NCBI RefSeq assembly: GCF_022810765.1
Contig: NZ_CP094494.1
Coordinates: 930,001-994,000, forward strand
Source: Winogradskyella sp. MH6
Lineage (GTDB): Bacteria > Bacteroidota > Bacteroidia > Flavobacteriales > Flavobacteriaceae
Length of the DNA stretch: 64,000 nucleotides
Reading direction: 5' to 3'
In this document: positions 8,702 through 17,300 of the stretch, piece by piece
How positions within the stretch are numbered: the stretch's first letter is position 1
Layout: every line of letters begins with the position of its first letter
Notes under the pieces: generated by a model
Seen by the model: the letters and a program-made list of their open reading frames with translations, nothing else
What the model was told of the DNA's origin: nothing
Databases searched by the model: none
Translations under genes and position numbers: made by a program

Positions 8702-10333
8702 TTACAAATCGAGTGCTTTTAAGTTTTCTACTCGGTTTCTTGCTAGGAAATCATCAATAGTTTCAAAATGCTCTATGACACGTTTGTCTTTAAACTCAAA
8801 GACTTTTTTAGACAGTCCTTGAAGAAAATCACGATCGTGAGACACTAAAATTAAGGTGCCATCGAACTCTTTTAATGCGTCCTTGAGAACATCTTTAGAT
8901 TTTAAATCGAGATGGTTTGTCGGCTCATCCAGAATCAAAAGATTTACTGGTTCTAATAATAATTTCACCATGGCTAATCTGGTTTTTTCACCACCAGAAA
9001 GCACACCTACTTTTTTATCAATATCGTCACCCTTAAACATAAAACGACCCAAAATATTTTTTATTTGTGTACGAATATCTCCTTTAGCAACTTCATCAAC
9101 GGTTTGAAAAATAGTTAAGTCTTCATCTAAAAGTGCGGCTTGGTTTTGTGCAAAATAACCCACTTGAACGTTATGTCCTAGTGTACATGTACCTTCCACA
9201 TCAATTTGTCCCATGATAGCTTTAATCATAGTAGACTTTCCTTCACCATTTCTACCTACAAAGCACACTTTTTCGCCACGAGCAATAGACATGTTTGCAT
9301 TTTTAAACACCACATGCTCATCATACGATTTAGACACATCCTTTACCGTTACAGGATAATCACCAGAACGCTGTGTTTTTGGAAAACGTAACTTTAAAGC
9401 CGATGTGTCAATTTCATCAATTTCAATAATTTCAAGTTTTTCTAGCATACGTTCTCTCGATGCCACCTGATTGGTTTTAGAATAGGTACCTTTAAAACGC
9501 TCGATGAACGCTTGGTTATCGGCTATAAATTTTTGTTGTTCTTGGTAAGCTTTTATTTGATGCGCTCTTCTGTCTTCACGCAACTGTAAATAATGCGAAT
9601 AGTTGGCTTTGTAGTCGTAAATACGACCCATAGTTACTTCTATGGTTCGGTTTGTAATATTATCAACAAAGGCTCTATCGTGAGAAATAACCATGACAGC
9701 CTTGGCTTTATTCACCAAAAAATCCTCTAACCAAATTACCGATTCTATATCAATATGATTGGTTGGCTCATCTAGAAGAATTAAATCTGGTTTTTGAAGT
9801 AAAATTTTCGCCAATTCAATTCGCATACGCCATCCACCAGAAAATTCACTTGTTGGCTTATTAAAATCTTCAGGTTTAAAACCTAAACCTTTAAGTGCTT
9901 TTTCTACTTCAGCTGTATAATTCACCTCTTCTAAAGCATAGTATTTTTCACCCAAATCTGATACGCGCTCTATAATTTTCATATAGTCTTCAGATTCGTA
10001 ATCGGTTCGGGTTTCAAGCTGTTTATTTAGCGCATCCATTTCATCTCGCATTTCAAAAACGTGACTAAATGCTTTTGATGCTTCTTCCAAAACAGACGTA
10101 TCATCTTCGGTTAATAAATGTTGCGGCAAATAAGCTATTACGGCATCTTTTGGTGCTCTAACATTACCTTTTGTAGGGTTCTGAACACCAGCAATAATTT
10201 TCATCATTGTAGATTTTCCGGCACCATTTTTACCCATTAGGGCAATTTTATCATTCTCATTTATAGTAAAAGACACATCACTGAATAAGGTGTGACCACT
10301 AAATTCTACAACTAAATTATCTACAGAAATCAT
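8702..10333 (-). CDS. ABC-F family ATPase
   Basis: The 543-residue protein has two ATP-binding cassettes and no membrane segments, the mark of the ABC-F class. The first cassette has Walker A GKNGAGKST and signature FSGGW. The second has GRNGEGKST and LSGGEKTRLA. Each has a Walker B followed by DEPTNH. The charged inter-cassette linker at about residues 240-310 is the P-site tRNA interaction motif region. ABC-F proteins act on ribosomes, easing stalls or in some cases protecting from antibiotics; the length and linker fit a housekeeping YbiT/Uup/EttA-type factor better than a resistance factor, but I cannot assign the subfamily. It is divergent from the Sua5 gene. Confidence 0.92.
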   Translation of the reverse strand: MISVDNLVVEFSGHTLFSDVSFTINENDKIALMGKNGAGKSTMMKIIAGVQNPTKGNVRAPKDAVIAYLPQHLLTEDDTSVLEEASKAFSHVFEMRDEMDALNKQLETRTDYESEDYMKIIERVSDLGEKYYALEEVNYTAEVEKALKGLGFKPEDFNKPTSEFSGGWRMRIELAKILLQKPDLILLDEPTNHIDIESVIWLEDFLVNKAKAVMVISHDRAFVDNITNRTIEVTMGRIYDYKANYSHYLQLREDRRAHQIKAYQEQQKFIADNQAFIERFKGTYSKTNQVASRERMLEKLEIIEIDEIDTSALKLRFPKTQRSGDYPVTVKDVSKSYDEHVVFKNANMSIARGEKVCFVGRNGEGKSTMIKAIMGQIDVEGTCTLGHNVQVGYFAQNQAALLDEDLTIFQTVDEVAKGDIRTQIKNILGRFMFKGDDIDKKVGVLSGGEKTRLAMVKLLLEPVNLLILDEPTNHLDLKSKDVLKDALKEFDGTLILVSHDRDFLQGLSKKVFEFKDKRVIEHFETIDDFLARNRVENLKALDL

Positions 10334-10352
10334 AGCTTTAATTTTAAAGGCG

Positions 10353-10360
10353 CAAAACTA
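10353..10360 (-). promoter_or_regulatory. -7 promoter box for the ABC-F gene
   Basis: The minus-strand sequence TAGTTTTG is a perfect TAnnTTTG, 20 bp before the ATG. No clear -33 element was found. Confidence 0.5.
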
Positions 10361-10420
10361 CTAAAAGCCGAAAGATAAATCTTTGATTTTTTTGAAGTAA
10401 TATTGCATTTTAAACCTGTT

Positions 10421-11377
10421 ATGAGCATCATTTCAACAGACCTATCAAAAGCCGTAAAACTTCTTAATAATGAAGAGCTTGTTGCTATACCAACCGAAAC
10501 GGTTTATGGTTTGGCTGGTAATATCTTTTCAGAAAAAGCGGTTAAGGCTATTTTTGAAACTAAAGAGCGTCCGTTTTTTAATCCGTTGATTGTTCATATT
10601 CCTAATATAGATTATCTAGAAACTATTGTTGAAGAAGTTCCTGAAAAGGCAAAACTCTTGGCTGAGGCTTTTTGGCCTGGACCAATAACTTTAGTTTTAA
10701 AAAAGAAATCTATAATCCCAGATTTAATTACTGGTGGAAAAGATACAGTTGCTGTTAGAATTCCTAATCACCCAACTACTTTGGAACTTTTAAATCAATT
10801 AAATTTTCCACTTGCTGCACCAAGTGCAAATCCATTTAACCGAATAAGCCCAACAAAAGCTGAGCATGTAGAAAACTATTTTAAGGATAAAATAAAAATG
10901 GTTTTAGATGGAGGAGCTTGTAAAAGTGGCATTGAGTCTACAATTATTGGTTTTGAAAATGGTGAACCTATAATTTATAGACTAGGCTCTACTTCTATAG
11001 AAGCTATTGAAGCTGTAGTTGGAGCTATTGAAATTAAAAACAAAAAAGAAGTTGCACCTGATGCGCCAGGAATGTTAGAACGCCATTATGCGCCAAAAAC
11101 CAAAACCATTCTTACCAGTCATCTTAAAGAAGCTGTTGAGGAAAACAAAAATCTGCGTATAGGACTTTTAACCTATAATGATATTTGGAACGATGATGCT
11201 ATTCATTTTAAAATTGTGCTATCAGAAGGTAAAAATCTAGAAGAAGCCGCTTCAAAATTGTATGATGCTTTACATCAATTAGACCAACAAGACTTAGACC
11301 TTATCATTGCAGAACGACTTCCTGATTATGGCTTAGGTAAATCTATTAATGATAGACTTACAAGAGCGACAAAGTAA
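10421..11377 (+). CDS. L-threonylcarbamoyladenylate synthase (Sua5 type)
   Basis: This is a 318-residue Sua5/YrdC/YciO protein. The YrdC domain fills about residues 1-200 (IPTETVYGLAGN, FWPGPITLVL, PLAAPSANPFNRISPT). A C-terminal Sua5 domain follows, and the linker between them contains APGMLERHYAPKT. The enzyme makes threonylcarbamoyl-AMP from threonine, bicarbonate and ATP for the t6A37 modification of ANN-decoding tRNAs. I chose the ATG at 10421 over an in-frame TTG at 10403, because a near-consensus promoter box (TAATATTG) covers that TTG and the family usually starts close to this ATG. Confidence 0.93.
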   Translation: MSIISTDLSKAVKLLNNEELVAIPTETVYGLAGNIFSEKAVKAIFETKERPFFNPLIVHIPNIDYLETIVEEVPEKAKLLAEAFWPGPITLVLKKKSIIPDLITGGKDTVAVRIPNHPTTLELLNQLNFPLAAPSANPFNRISPTKAEHVENYFKDKIKMVLDGGACKSGIESTIIGFENGEPIIYRLGSTSIEAIEAVVGAIEIKNKKEVAPDAPGMLERHYAPKTKTILTSHLKEAVEENKNLRIGLLTYNDIWNDDAIHFKIVLSEGKNLEEAASKLYDALHQLDQQDLDLIIAERLPDYGLGKSINDRLTRATK

Positions 11378-11437
11378 ATCTAACTTCAATCATTTTAAAT
11401 CACCTGATTTTCAACATAAAAAAACATTTGATTAGAG

Positions 11438-11468
11438 TTTGCCAATCCAATTGTTTGTCGTAAATTTG
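11438..11468 (+). promoter_or_regulatory. Promoter of rplM-rpsI
   Basis: TTTG at 11438-11441 and the perfect TAnnTTTG box TAAATTTG at 11461-11468 are separated by 19 bp, the spacing reported for Bacteroidetes promoters. The predicted start is near 11472, giving a 66-nt leader. Confidence 0.75.
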
Positions 11469-11471
11469 CAA

Positions 11472-11537
11472 ACTCTTTTTCGGAAGAGGAATGTTTAATC
11501 TTTTGTGCCCTTGGGTACAATAATAAATCAAATTAGT
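11472..11537 (+). promoter_or_regulatory. Structured 5' leader of rplM, candidate ribosomal-protein autoregulatory element
   Basis: From the predicted transcript start the leader forms two hairpins. The first is CTCTT/AAGAG at 11473-11488. The second is TTGTGCCC/GGGTACAA at 11503-11520 and could close on a CTTG loop. The GTG start follows 17 nt later. An L13 leader class has been described in Bacteroidia; I could not compare this sequence with that model. Confidence 0.5.
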
Positions 11538-11993
11538 GTGGATACATTAAGCTACAAAACAGTTTCTGCTAACAAAGCTACCGTTAATAAGGAGTGGGTT
11601 TTAGTTGATGCTGAAGGACAAACTTTAGGTCGCTTAGCTTCAAAAGTAGCAGTACTTTTAAGAGGTAAGCACAAACCTAACTTTACGCCACACGTTGATT
11701 GCGGTGACAACGTAATTGTTGTAAACGCTGAAAAAATCAACTTAACTGGTAACAAATGGACTGATAAAAGTTATATCCGTCACACAGGTTATCCAGGTGG
11801 TCAAAGAAGCTTGACTGCTACTGAGATGTTTGAGAAAGACCCAACCAGATTAGTAGAAAAGTCAGTAAAAGGAATGTTACCTAAAAACAAATTAGGTGCT
11901 ACTCTTTTTAGAAACTTAACTGTTGTTGCTGGTGCTGAGCATGCTCACGAAGCTCAAAAGCCAAAAACAATTAATTTAAACGAATTTAACTAA
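11538..11993 (+). CDS. rplM: 50S ribosomal protein L13
   Basis: This is bacterial uL13, 151 residues, recognised from [33 protein letters not shown] and [11 protein letters not shown]. It is an early-assembling large-subunit protein. The start is the GTG at 11538, because flavobacterial L13 begins with the M/V-DTLSYKT segment. An upstream in-frame GTG at 11505 lies inside a leader hairpin and would add 11 unrelated residues. The stop overlaps the rpsI start by one base (TAATG), so the two are translationally coupled. In many bacteria L13 regulates its own operon, which fits the leader structure. Confidence 0.97.
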   Translation: MDTLSYKTVSANKATVNKEWVLVDAEGQTLGRLASKVAVLLRGKHKPNFTPHVDCGDNVIVVNAEKINLTGNKWTDKSYIRHTGYPGGQRSLTATEMFEKDPTRLVEKSVKGMLPKNKLGATLFRNLTVVAGAEHAHEAQKPKTINLNEFN

Positions 11994-12379
11994 TGGAAGT
12001 AATTCACAAAATTGGCCGTAGAAAGACGGCTGTTGCCCGTGTATACGTTGCCCCAGGAAAAGGTAACATTACGGTGAACAAAAAAGACATGGCGGATTAT
12101 TTTACTACTGGAACTTTACAGTATAAAGTAAACCAACCTATTGCTATGACTAACAATGATGGCAACTTTGATATTACTGTAAACGTATATGGAGGTGGTA
12201 TCACTGGCCAGGCGGAAGCTATACGTTTAGCATTATCTCGTGCAATGTGCGAACTTGATGCTGAAAACAGAGCAATATTAAAGCCAGAAGGTCTATTAAC
12301 AAGAGATCCAAGAATGGTAGAGCGTAAGAAATTCGGTCAGAAGAAAGCGCGTAAGAAATTCCAGTTCTCTAAACGTTAA
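11993..12379 (+). CDS. rpsI: 30S ribosomal protein S9
   Basis: The 128-residue protein matches uS9: IGRRKTAVARVYVAPGKG at the N-terminus, and a basic tail ending KKARKKFQFSKR, which reaches the P-site tRNA in the ribosome. It is directly coupled to rplM through a one-base stop/start overlap. An intrinsic terminator follows the stop by 20 bp, separating this pair from rpsB. Confidence 0.98.
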   Translation: MEVIHKIGRRKTAVARVYVAPGKGNITVNKKDMADYFTTGTLQYKVNQPIAMTNNDGNFDITVNVYGGGITGQAEAIRLALSRAMCELDAENRAILKPEGLLTRDPRMVERKKFGQKKARKKFQFSKR

Positions 12380-12398
12380 TATCCAACAACACTTAATT

Positions 12399-12440
12399 CA
12401 GAACTTGACTTATCAAGTTCTGGATTATTTTATTTTATTG
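12399..12440 (+). terminator. Terminator or attenuator between rpsI and rpsB
   Basis: A 9-bp perfect stem (CAGAACTTG / CAAGTTCTG, 6-nt loop) is followed by a T-rich tract interrupted by A. Confidence 0.75.
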
Positions 12441-12446
12441 AAACCC

Positions 12447-12585
12447 GCTGCATAGTGCAGCAAATTATAAACCAGTTATTGTTGTCCATGACCTAATGGT
12501 CAGGATTTAGTTTAGCATCTAAATGATTAAGGCTAAAAAACCACTTAGTCATTGCTAATTCAACAGAACGTAAACTATCACAAAA
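12447..12585 (+). promoter_or_regulatory. Structured rpsB 5' leader with predicted H-type pseudoknot
   Basis: Two small hairpins come first: GCTGCA-TAG-TGCAGC at 12447-12461 and TGACC-TAAT-GGTCA at 12489-12502. Two interleaved stems follow. Stem 1 is TTTAGC 12511-12516 with GCTAAA 12532-12537. Stem 2 is AATGATTAAG 12522-12531 with CTTAGTCATT 12544-12553. The order of the arms is that of an H-type pseudoknot with a 5-nt first loop, no nucleotide between the stems and a 6-nt A-rich last loop, 32 nt before the ATG. Confidence 0.5.
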
Positions 12586-13350
12586 ATGGAAAAAGTAGAA
12601 GTAAAAGAACTACTAGACGCAGGTGTACATTTCGGTCACCTAACACGTAAGTGGAATCCAAACATGGCTCCTTATATCTACATGGAGCGTAATGGTATTC
12701 ACATTATCAACCTTTACAAAACAGCTGCAAAGATTGACGAAACTTGTGCTGCATTAAGCAAAATTGCTGCATCAGGTAAAAAAATCTTATTCGTAGCAAC
12801 TAAAAAACAAGCTAAAGACATCGTTGCTGAAAAAGCAGGTGCTGTAAACCAACCTTACATTACTGAGCGTTGGCCAGGTGGAATGCTTACTAACTTTGTA
12901 ACAATCCGTAAAGCTGTTAAGAAAATGTCTTCAATTGATCGTATGAAAAAAGACGGTACTTTTGAGTCATTATCAAAAAGAGAAAAATTACAAATAGATC
13001 GTCAACGTGCAAAATTAGAAAAGAACTTAGGTTCTATTTCTGACATGACACGTTTACCAGGTGCTTTATTTGTTGTAGATACTTTAAGAGAGCATATTGC
13101 AATCAAAGAAGCTCAAAAATTAAACATTCCAATCTTTGCAATGGTAGATACTAACTCTGACCCACGTCAGGTAGATTATGTTATCCCTGCAAACGATGAT
13201 GCTTCAAAATCAATCAACAAAGTTTTATCTATTGTTTCATCTGCAATTGAAGACGGATTAAACGAAAGAAAAGCTGAGCGTGCTGATAAAGATAGCGGAA
13301 AAGCTAAAAAAGCTGCAAAAGCTAAAGTAGCAGACCAAGAAGAAGAATAA
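12586..13350 (+). CDS. rpsB: 30S ribosomal protein S2
   Basis: The 254-residue protein is uS2: LLDAGVHFGHLTRKWNPNMA at the N-terminus, then PGGMLTNF and the late PIFAMVDTNSDP segment. The last ~35 residues are an acidic/basic low-complexity tail. It is a late-assembling small-subunit protein. It is followed by tsf, the usual bacterial order, with an 85-bp gap containing a hairpin. The 5' leader is unusually structured (see 12447-12585), and in other bacteria S2 represses its own mRNA. Confidence 0.98.
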   Translation: MEKVEVKELLDAGVHFGHLTRKWNPNMAPYIYMERNGIHIINLYKTAAKIDETCAALSKIAASGKKILFVATKKQAKDIVAEKAGAVNQPYITERWPGGMLTNFVTIRKAVKKMSSIDRMKKDGTFESLSKREKLQIDRQRAKLEKNLGSISDMTRLPGALFVVDTLREHIAIKEAQKLNIPIFAMVDTNSDPRQVDYVIPANDDASKSINKVLSIVSSAIEDGLNERKAERADKDSGKAKKAAKAKVADQEEE

Positions 13351-13372
13351 AAATAACATTTAGAAAATATAT

Positions 13373-13423
13373 AAAAGTCGTTTAATTCGTTTCTTCGCAG
13401 AACATTAATTATTCGACTTTTTT
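13373..13423 (+). terminator. Hairpin with T tract between rpsB and tsf (possible attenuator)
   Basis: AAAAGTCG at 13373-13380 pairs with CGACTTTT at 13414-13421, extended inward by TAATT/AATTA after a small internal loop, and followed by more T. It could reduce tsf expression relative to rpsB. Confidence 0.5.
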
Positions 13424-13435
13424 AAATTAAACACT

Positions 13436-14410
13436 ATGGAAAATACTGTAAAAATTACAGCAGCAGAAGTAAACAAGCTAAGACAGGCAACTGGTGCTGG
13501 TATGATGGATTGTAAAAAAGCTTTAGTTGAAGCTGGTGGTGATTTTGATAAAGCCATTGAAGTATTACGTAAAAAAGGACAAAAAGTTGCAGAAAAAAGA
13601 GCTGACAGAGATTCTTCTGAAGGTGCTGCTGTTGCTAAAATAAATGCAGATAACACGTCTGGTGTTGCTATCGTTTTAGGTTGCGAAACTGACTTCGTAG
13701 GTAAAAACGAAAATTTCGTAAAATTAGCTAATGATTTAGCTGATGCTGCTTTAAATTTTGACTCTAAAGAAGACTTTTTAGCTTCTGATTTTGGTGGAAT
13801 GACTGTTGCTGAAAAATTAGTTGAGCAAACTGGTGTTATTGGTGAAAAATTAGATATCACTGCTTTTGAAAAATTAGATGCACCTTTTGTAGGGCAGTAT
13901 GTTCATATTAACAAAATTGCTGCGTTAGTAGGTTTATCTGCAAAAGTAGATAACGCTGATACTTTAGTTAAAGATATCGCAATGCAAGTAGCTTCTATGG
14001 GAGCAACTACATTATCTTACAAAGATTTTGATCCTGCTTATGTAGCTTCAGAAACTGAGGCTCGTATTGCAGTAATCGAAAAAGATAATGAAGAATTAGC
14101 ACGTTTAGGTAAAACATTAAAGAATGTACCTAAATATATCTCTATGGCGCAATTAACACCTGAAGTTTTAGCGCAAGCTGAAGAAGATGCTAAAGCGGAA
14201 TTAAAAGCTGAAGGTAAGCCTGAGCAAATCTGGGACAGAATCTTACCTGGTAAAATGGAGCGTTTCATTTCTGATAACACAACTCTAGACCAAGAGCAAT
14301 GTTTATTAGATCAGAAATTCATTAAAGATGATAAGCAAACTGTTGCTGAATACGTTAAAACATTTGGTGACGTTGAAGTAACTGGTTTTAAACGTGCTTC
14401 AGTTGGATAA
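13436..14410 (+). CDS. tsf: Elongation factor Ts
   Basis: This is EF-Ts, 324 residues, the guanine nucleotide exchange factor for EF-Tu. The N-terminal UBA-like domain reads LRQATGAGMMDCKKALVEAG. The EF-Tu-contacting TDFV motif is intact in GCETDFVGKNENF. The core is longer than in E. coli because of an insertion before the C-terminal GFKRASVG. It follows rpsB, as in most bacteria, and ends in a strong terminator. Confidence 0.98.
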   Translation: MENTVKITAAEVNKLRQATGAGMMDCKKALVEAGGDFDKAIEVLRKKGQKVAEKRADRDSSEGAAVAKINADNTSGVAIVLGCETDFVGKNENFVKLANDLADAALNFDSKEDFLASDFGGMTVAEKLVEQTGVIGEKLDITAFEKLDAPFVGQYVHINKIAALVGLSAKVDNADTLVKDIAMQVASMGATTLSYKDFDPAYVASETEARIAVIEKDNEELARLGKTLKNVPKYISMAQLTPEVLAQAEEDAKAELKAEGKPEQIWDRILPGKMERFISDNTTLDQEQCLLDQKFIKDDKQTVAEYVKTFGDVEVTGFKRASVG

Positions 14411-14437
14411 TTATATATTCAAACTATTATAAAAACT

Positions 14438-14471
14438 AAAAAGCCTTTCAAATAATGAAAGGCTTTTTTTT
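14438..14471 (+). terminator. Intrinsic terminator after tsf
   Basis: The 12-bp stem AAAAAGCCTTTC / GAAAGGCTTTTT with a 7-nt loop is followed by a T run. Confidence 0.92.
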
Positions 14472-14508
14472 GACATTTTTTTCTCTTTTACAGATGCTAA
14501 TAATTATG

Positions 14509-14516
14509 TAGCTTTG
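14509..14516 (+). promoter_or_regulatory. -7 promoter box for pyrH-frr
   Basis: TAGCTTTG is a perfect TAnnTTTG, placed after the tsf terminator and 19 bp before the pyrH ATG. Confidence 0.6.
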
Positions 14517-14535
14517 TTCAACTTTCAAAATAACC

Positions 14536-15243
14536 ATGAAATACAAAAGAATTTTACTAAAATTATCTGGTGAGGCCTTAATGGGAGATCGCCAATATGG
14601 TATAGATCCTCAACGTTTAGCAGAATATGCACATGACATCAAAGTAATTACCGACTTAGGTGTTGAAGTAGCCATTGTTATTGGTGGTGGTAATATCTTT
14701 AGAGGTGTTGCTGGCGCTAGTAATGGGATGGATCGTGTACAAGGCGATCATATGGGTATGTTAGCAACCGTAATTAACGGATTAGCATTGCAAAGTGCTT
14801 TAGAAGATGCTGGTATACCAACCAGACTTCAAACGGCTATTAAAATAAACGAGGTTGCTGAGCCATTTATAAGACGTAAAGCTATGCGTCATTTAGAAAA
14901 AGGACGTGTAGTTATTTTTGGAGGAGGAACTGGTAACCCTTATTTTACAACAGACTCAGCTGCTGTTTTAAGAGCTATTGAGATTGAAGCTGATGTTATT
15001 TTAAAAGGAACTCGTGTTGACGGTATTTATACTGCAGATCCAGAAAAAGATAGCTCGGCAGTTAAATTTGACCATATTACTTTTGATGATGTTCTTAGAA
15101 AAGGACTAAAGGTTATGGATACAACAGCATTTACACTAAGTCAGGAAAATAAATTGCCTATTATAGTGTTTGATATGAATAAAAAAGGAAACTTATTAAA
15201 AGTAGTTTCTGGTGAGACCATAGGAACAGAAGTTAACTTATAA
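14536..15243 (+). CDS. pyrH: UMP kinase
   Basis: This 235-residue amino-acid-kinase-fold protein phosphorylates UMP to UDP, the first committed step toward UTP and CTP. Diagnostic segments are [13 protein letters not shown] at the N-terminus, [26 protein letters not shown] and [17 protein letters not shown]. It is followed by frr after 47 bp, the conserved pyrH-frr order. A TAnnTTTG promoter lies between it and the tsf terminator. Confidence 0.98.
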   Translation: MKYKRILLKLSGEALMGDRQYGIDPQRLAEYAHDIKVITDLGVEVAIVIGGGNIFRGVAGASNGMDRVQGDHMGMLATVINGLALQSALEDAGIPTRLQTAIKINEVAEPFIRRKAMRHLEKGRVVIFGGGTGNPYFTTDSAAVLRAIEIEADVILKGTRVDGIYTADPEKDSSAVKFDHITFDDVLRKGLKVMDTTAFTLSQENKLPIIVFDMNKKGNLLKVVSGETIGTEVNL

Positions 15244-15290
15244 TTTTTGGCTCAACTTTTGATAACTCGCAATTAAAATTTTTTAACATT

Positions 15291-15845
15291 ATGAACGAAG
15301 ACATTCAATTTATTATAGATTCTACAAAAGAAGCAATGGACAATGCTATAAAGCATTTAGAGAAACAATTGGTTAATATTAGAGCTGGTAAGGCCAGTCC
15401 TGCAATGTTAGGAAGTGTTATGGTAGACTATTATGGCTCTCAAACACCACTAAATCAAGTTGCCAATGTTAATACTCCAGACGGTAGAACAATCTCTGTT
15501 CAACCATGGGAAAAAAGTATGCTTCAGGAAATTGAGCGTGGTATTATGTTAGCTAACTTAGGCTTTAACCCAATGAATAATGGAGAAACAATTATTATTA
15601 ACGTTCCACCATTAACAGAGGAACGAAGAAAGGATTTAGCAAAGCAAGCCAAAGCTGAAGCCGAAGATGCTAAGGTAGGTGTTAGAAATGCACGAAAAGA
15701 TGCCATGAACGATATTAAAAAAGCTGATGTTTCTGAAGATTTACAAAAAAATGCAGAAATAGACATACAAGAACTTACAGATTCTTACGTTAAGAAGATA
15801 GATAAAATCCTTGATGTTAAAGAAGGTGAGATAATGACTGTTTAA
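15291..15845 (+). CDS. frr: Ribosome recycling factor
   Basis: The 184-residue protein is the L-shaped factor that splits post-termination ribosomes together with EF-G. It shows VNIRAGKASPAMLGSVMVDYYG and the later PPLTEERRKDLAKQAK helix. The length is normal for the family. It is most likely co-transcribed with pyrH. Confidence 0.98.
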   Translation: MNEDIQFIIDSTKEAMDNAIKHLEKQLVNIRAGKASPAMLGSVMVDYYGSQTPLNQVANVNTPDGRTISVQPWEKSMLQEIERGIMLANLGFNPMNNGETIIINVPPLTEERRKDLAKQAKAEAEDAKVGVRNARKDAMNDIKKADVSEDLQKNAEIDIQELTDSYVKKIDKILDVKEGEIMTV

Positions 15846-15960
15846 TAAAACTTCTTCTCTCCTTTTTAATGTGTTTTTAGTTAAGACAAAAACAATCTGA
15901 AACAAGTTTTAGATTAGGAGCGAAGTGTTTTTATTTAGCTTTTAATATTAATCCATATAC

Positions 15961-17241
15961 ATGCTAAAGCAATCTCTTGCTATTCTATTTATTTGTCTTG
16001 CAACATTTAGCCTGGCTCAAAACCCTATTTCTAAAAAGACTGATTCTACTAAAATAGCTAGAGATTCTATAAAAAAAGCTGAATTCCTTAAGAATATTGG
16101 CAATGGCTTTTTACCTATAGGCTTCTTTGATTTAGACTTAAGATACCTCATAAAGTTTAATCAATATGAAGGTTTTAGGACAGGTTTAGGAGGCATTACA
16201 AACGAGCGTTTTTCTGATCGCTATCGTATAAATGGCTATGCAGTTTATGGTTTTAAGGACGAACGCTATAAATATAGTATAGGTGGTGGCTTTAGAGTGA
16301 ACAAATCTTCAAACACTTGGGTAAACTTATCTTATACAGATGACCTTAAGGAAACAGGAAGCTCTAATTTTTTAACTGATAAACGTTTCTTTACTTTTTT
16401 TGAGCCAAGACTTTTAAACATCAACTTATTCCATAGACACATTACAAAATCTATAGGAATACAACATAAAATATCTAACCACTTATTGTCTGAAACTCAA
16501 TTCTCAACAAGCAAAATCAATCCCACGTATAACTACAATTTTATCTTAGATAACGCATCATACAATACGTTTGATTTAAGCACAGTAAAATTAAGTTTAC
16601 AATGGAGCCCTTTTAGTAGGTTTGAGCTAAAAGACGATCAAATTGCGGTTACAAAAGACGGTTTTCCTAAGTTTACACTTCAATTTACACAAGGGTTTAA
16701 ATCTGTTTTAGGTAGTGATTTTAATTTTTCAAAACTAGACTTTAGAACCATTCAACAATTCACTCATAGTAACGATTCTAAAACAAACATTATCTTAGTA
16801 GCAGGTATTGCTGGTGGTGAAACACCTCTTACTCAATTATATCACGCCTACCCAAACAATATTACTAAAGAAACCATATTGCAACGCTTTTCTGTGGCTG
16901 GTCTTAATAGTTTTGAGACTATGTATTTTAATGAGTTTTTTAGTGATAAATTCTCAACCTTACAGCTAAAGCATTTCTTTAGACCTTTTAAGATTTCTGA
17001 ACGTTTTAAGCCACAATTAGTCCTTATATCTAGGTATGCGCTTGGAGATATGAAAAGTATTAGCAGACACCAAGGTGTTAGTTTTAATACACTTAATCAT
17101 CTTTATTCTGAATCTGGTTTCGAAATCAATAAACTACTACTTGGTTTTGGATTGAGTTTTGCCTACCGTTATGGTGCATATCATCTTCCTAAATTTGAAG
17201 ATAATATTGCTTTTAAGTTTACTTTTAATATCTCAATATAA
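15961..17241 (+). CDS. DUF5686-like outer-membrane beta-barrel protein (barrel only)
   Basis: The 426-residue protein has a cleavable signal peptide (LAILFICLATFSLAQ) and otherwise looks like alternating beta strands ending in FKFTFNISI. It resembles the C-terminal barrel half of DUF5686-family proteins of Bacteroidetes (for example GFRTGLGGITNERFSDRYRINGYAVYGFKDE). Those are typically about 800 residues, with an N-terminal carboxypeptidase-regulatory-like domain that is absent here. The start and signal peptide are well placed, so it looks like a natural short form, not a broken gene. Function unknown. It faces rng across a shared terminator. Confidence 0.75.
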   Translation: MLKQSLAILFICLATFSLAQNPISKKTDSTKIARDSIKKAEFLKNIGNGFLPIGFFDLDLRYLIKFNQYEGFRTGLGGITNERFSDRYRINGYAVYGFKDERYKYSIGGGFRVNKSSNTWVNLSYTDDLKETGSSNFLTDKRFFTFFEPRLLNINLFHRHITKSIGIQHKISNHLLSETQFSTSKINPTYNYNFILDNASYNTFDLSTVKLSLQWSPFSRFELKDDQIAVTKDGFPKFTLQFTQGFKSVLGSDFNFSKLDFRTIQQFTHSNDSKTNIILVAGIAGGETPLTQLYHAYPNNITKETILQRFSVAGLNSFETMYFNEFFSDKFSTLQLKHFFRPFKISERFKPQLVLISRYALGDMKSISRHQGVSFNTLNHLYSESGFEINKLLLGFGLSFAYRYGAYHLPKFEDNIAFKFTFNISI

Positions 17242-17258
17242 GTTTAGTATATAAAAAC

Positions 17259-17292
17259 AAAAAGCCCTTCCAAATTCTGGAAGGGCTCTTTT
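17259..17292. terminator. Bidirectional terminator between the barrel gene and rng
   Basis: The stem AAAAGCCCTTCCA / TGGAAGGGCTCTTTT with a short loop has A-rich and T-rich flanks and serves two convergent genes. Confidence 0.85.
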
Positions 17293-17300
17293 AATAGATA

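Noticed and set aside
11435..11475. 8-bp inverted repeat GAGTTTGC/GCAAACTC as an RNA element
   Set aside because: Both arms overlap the -33 and -7 promoter elements, so it would not be transcribed as a unit; an operator remains possible but unsupported.
11505..11537. Longer L13 starting at GTG 11505
   Set aside because: This GTG is inside a leader hairpin, and the extra residues do not belong to the L13 family; GTG 11538 gives the normal protein.
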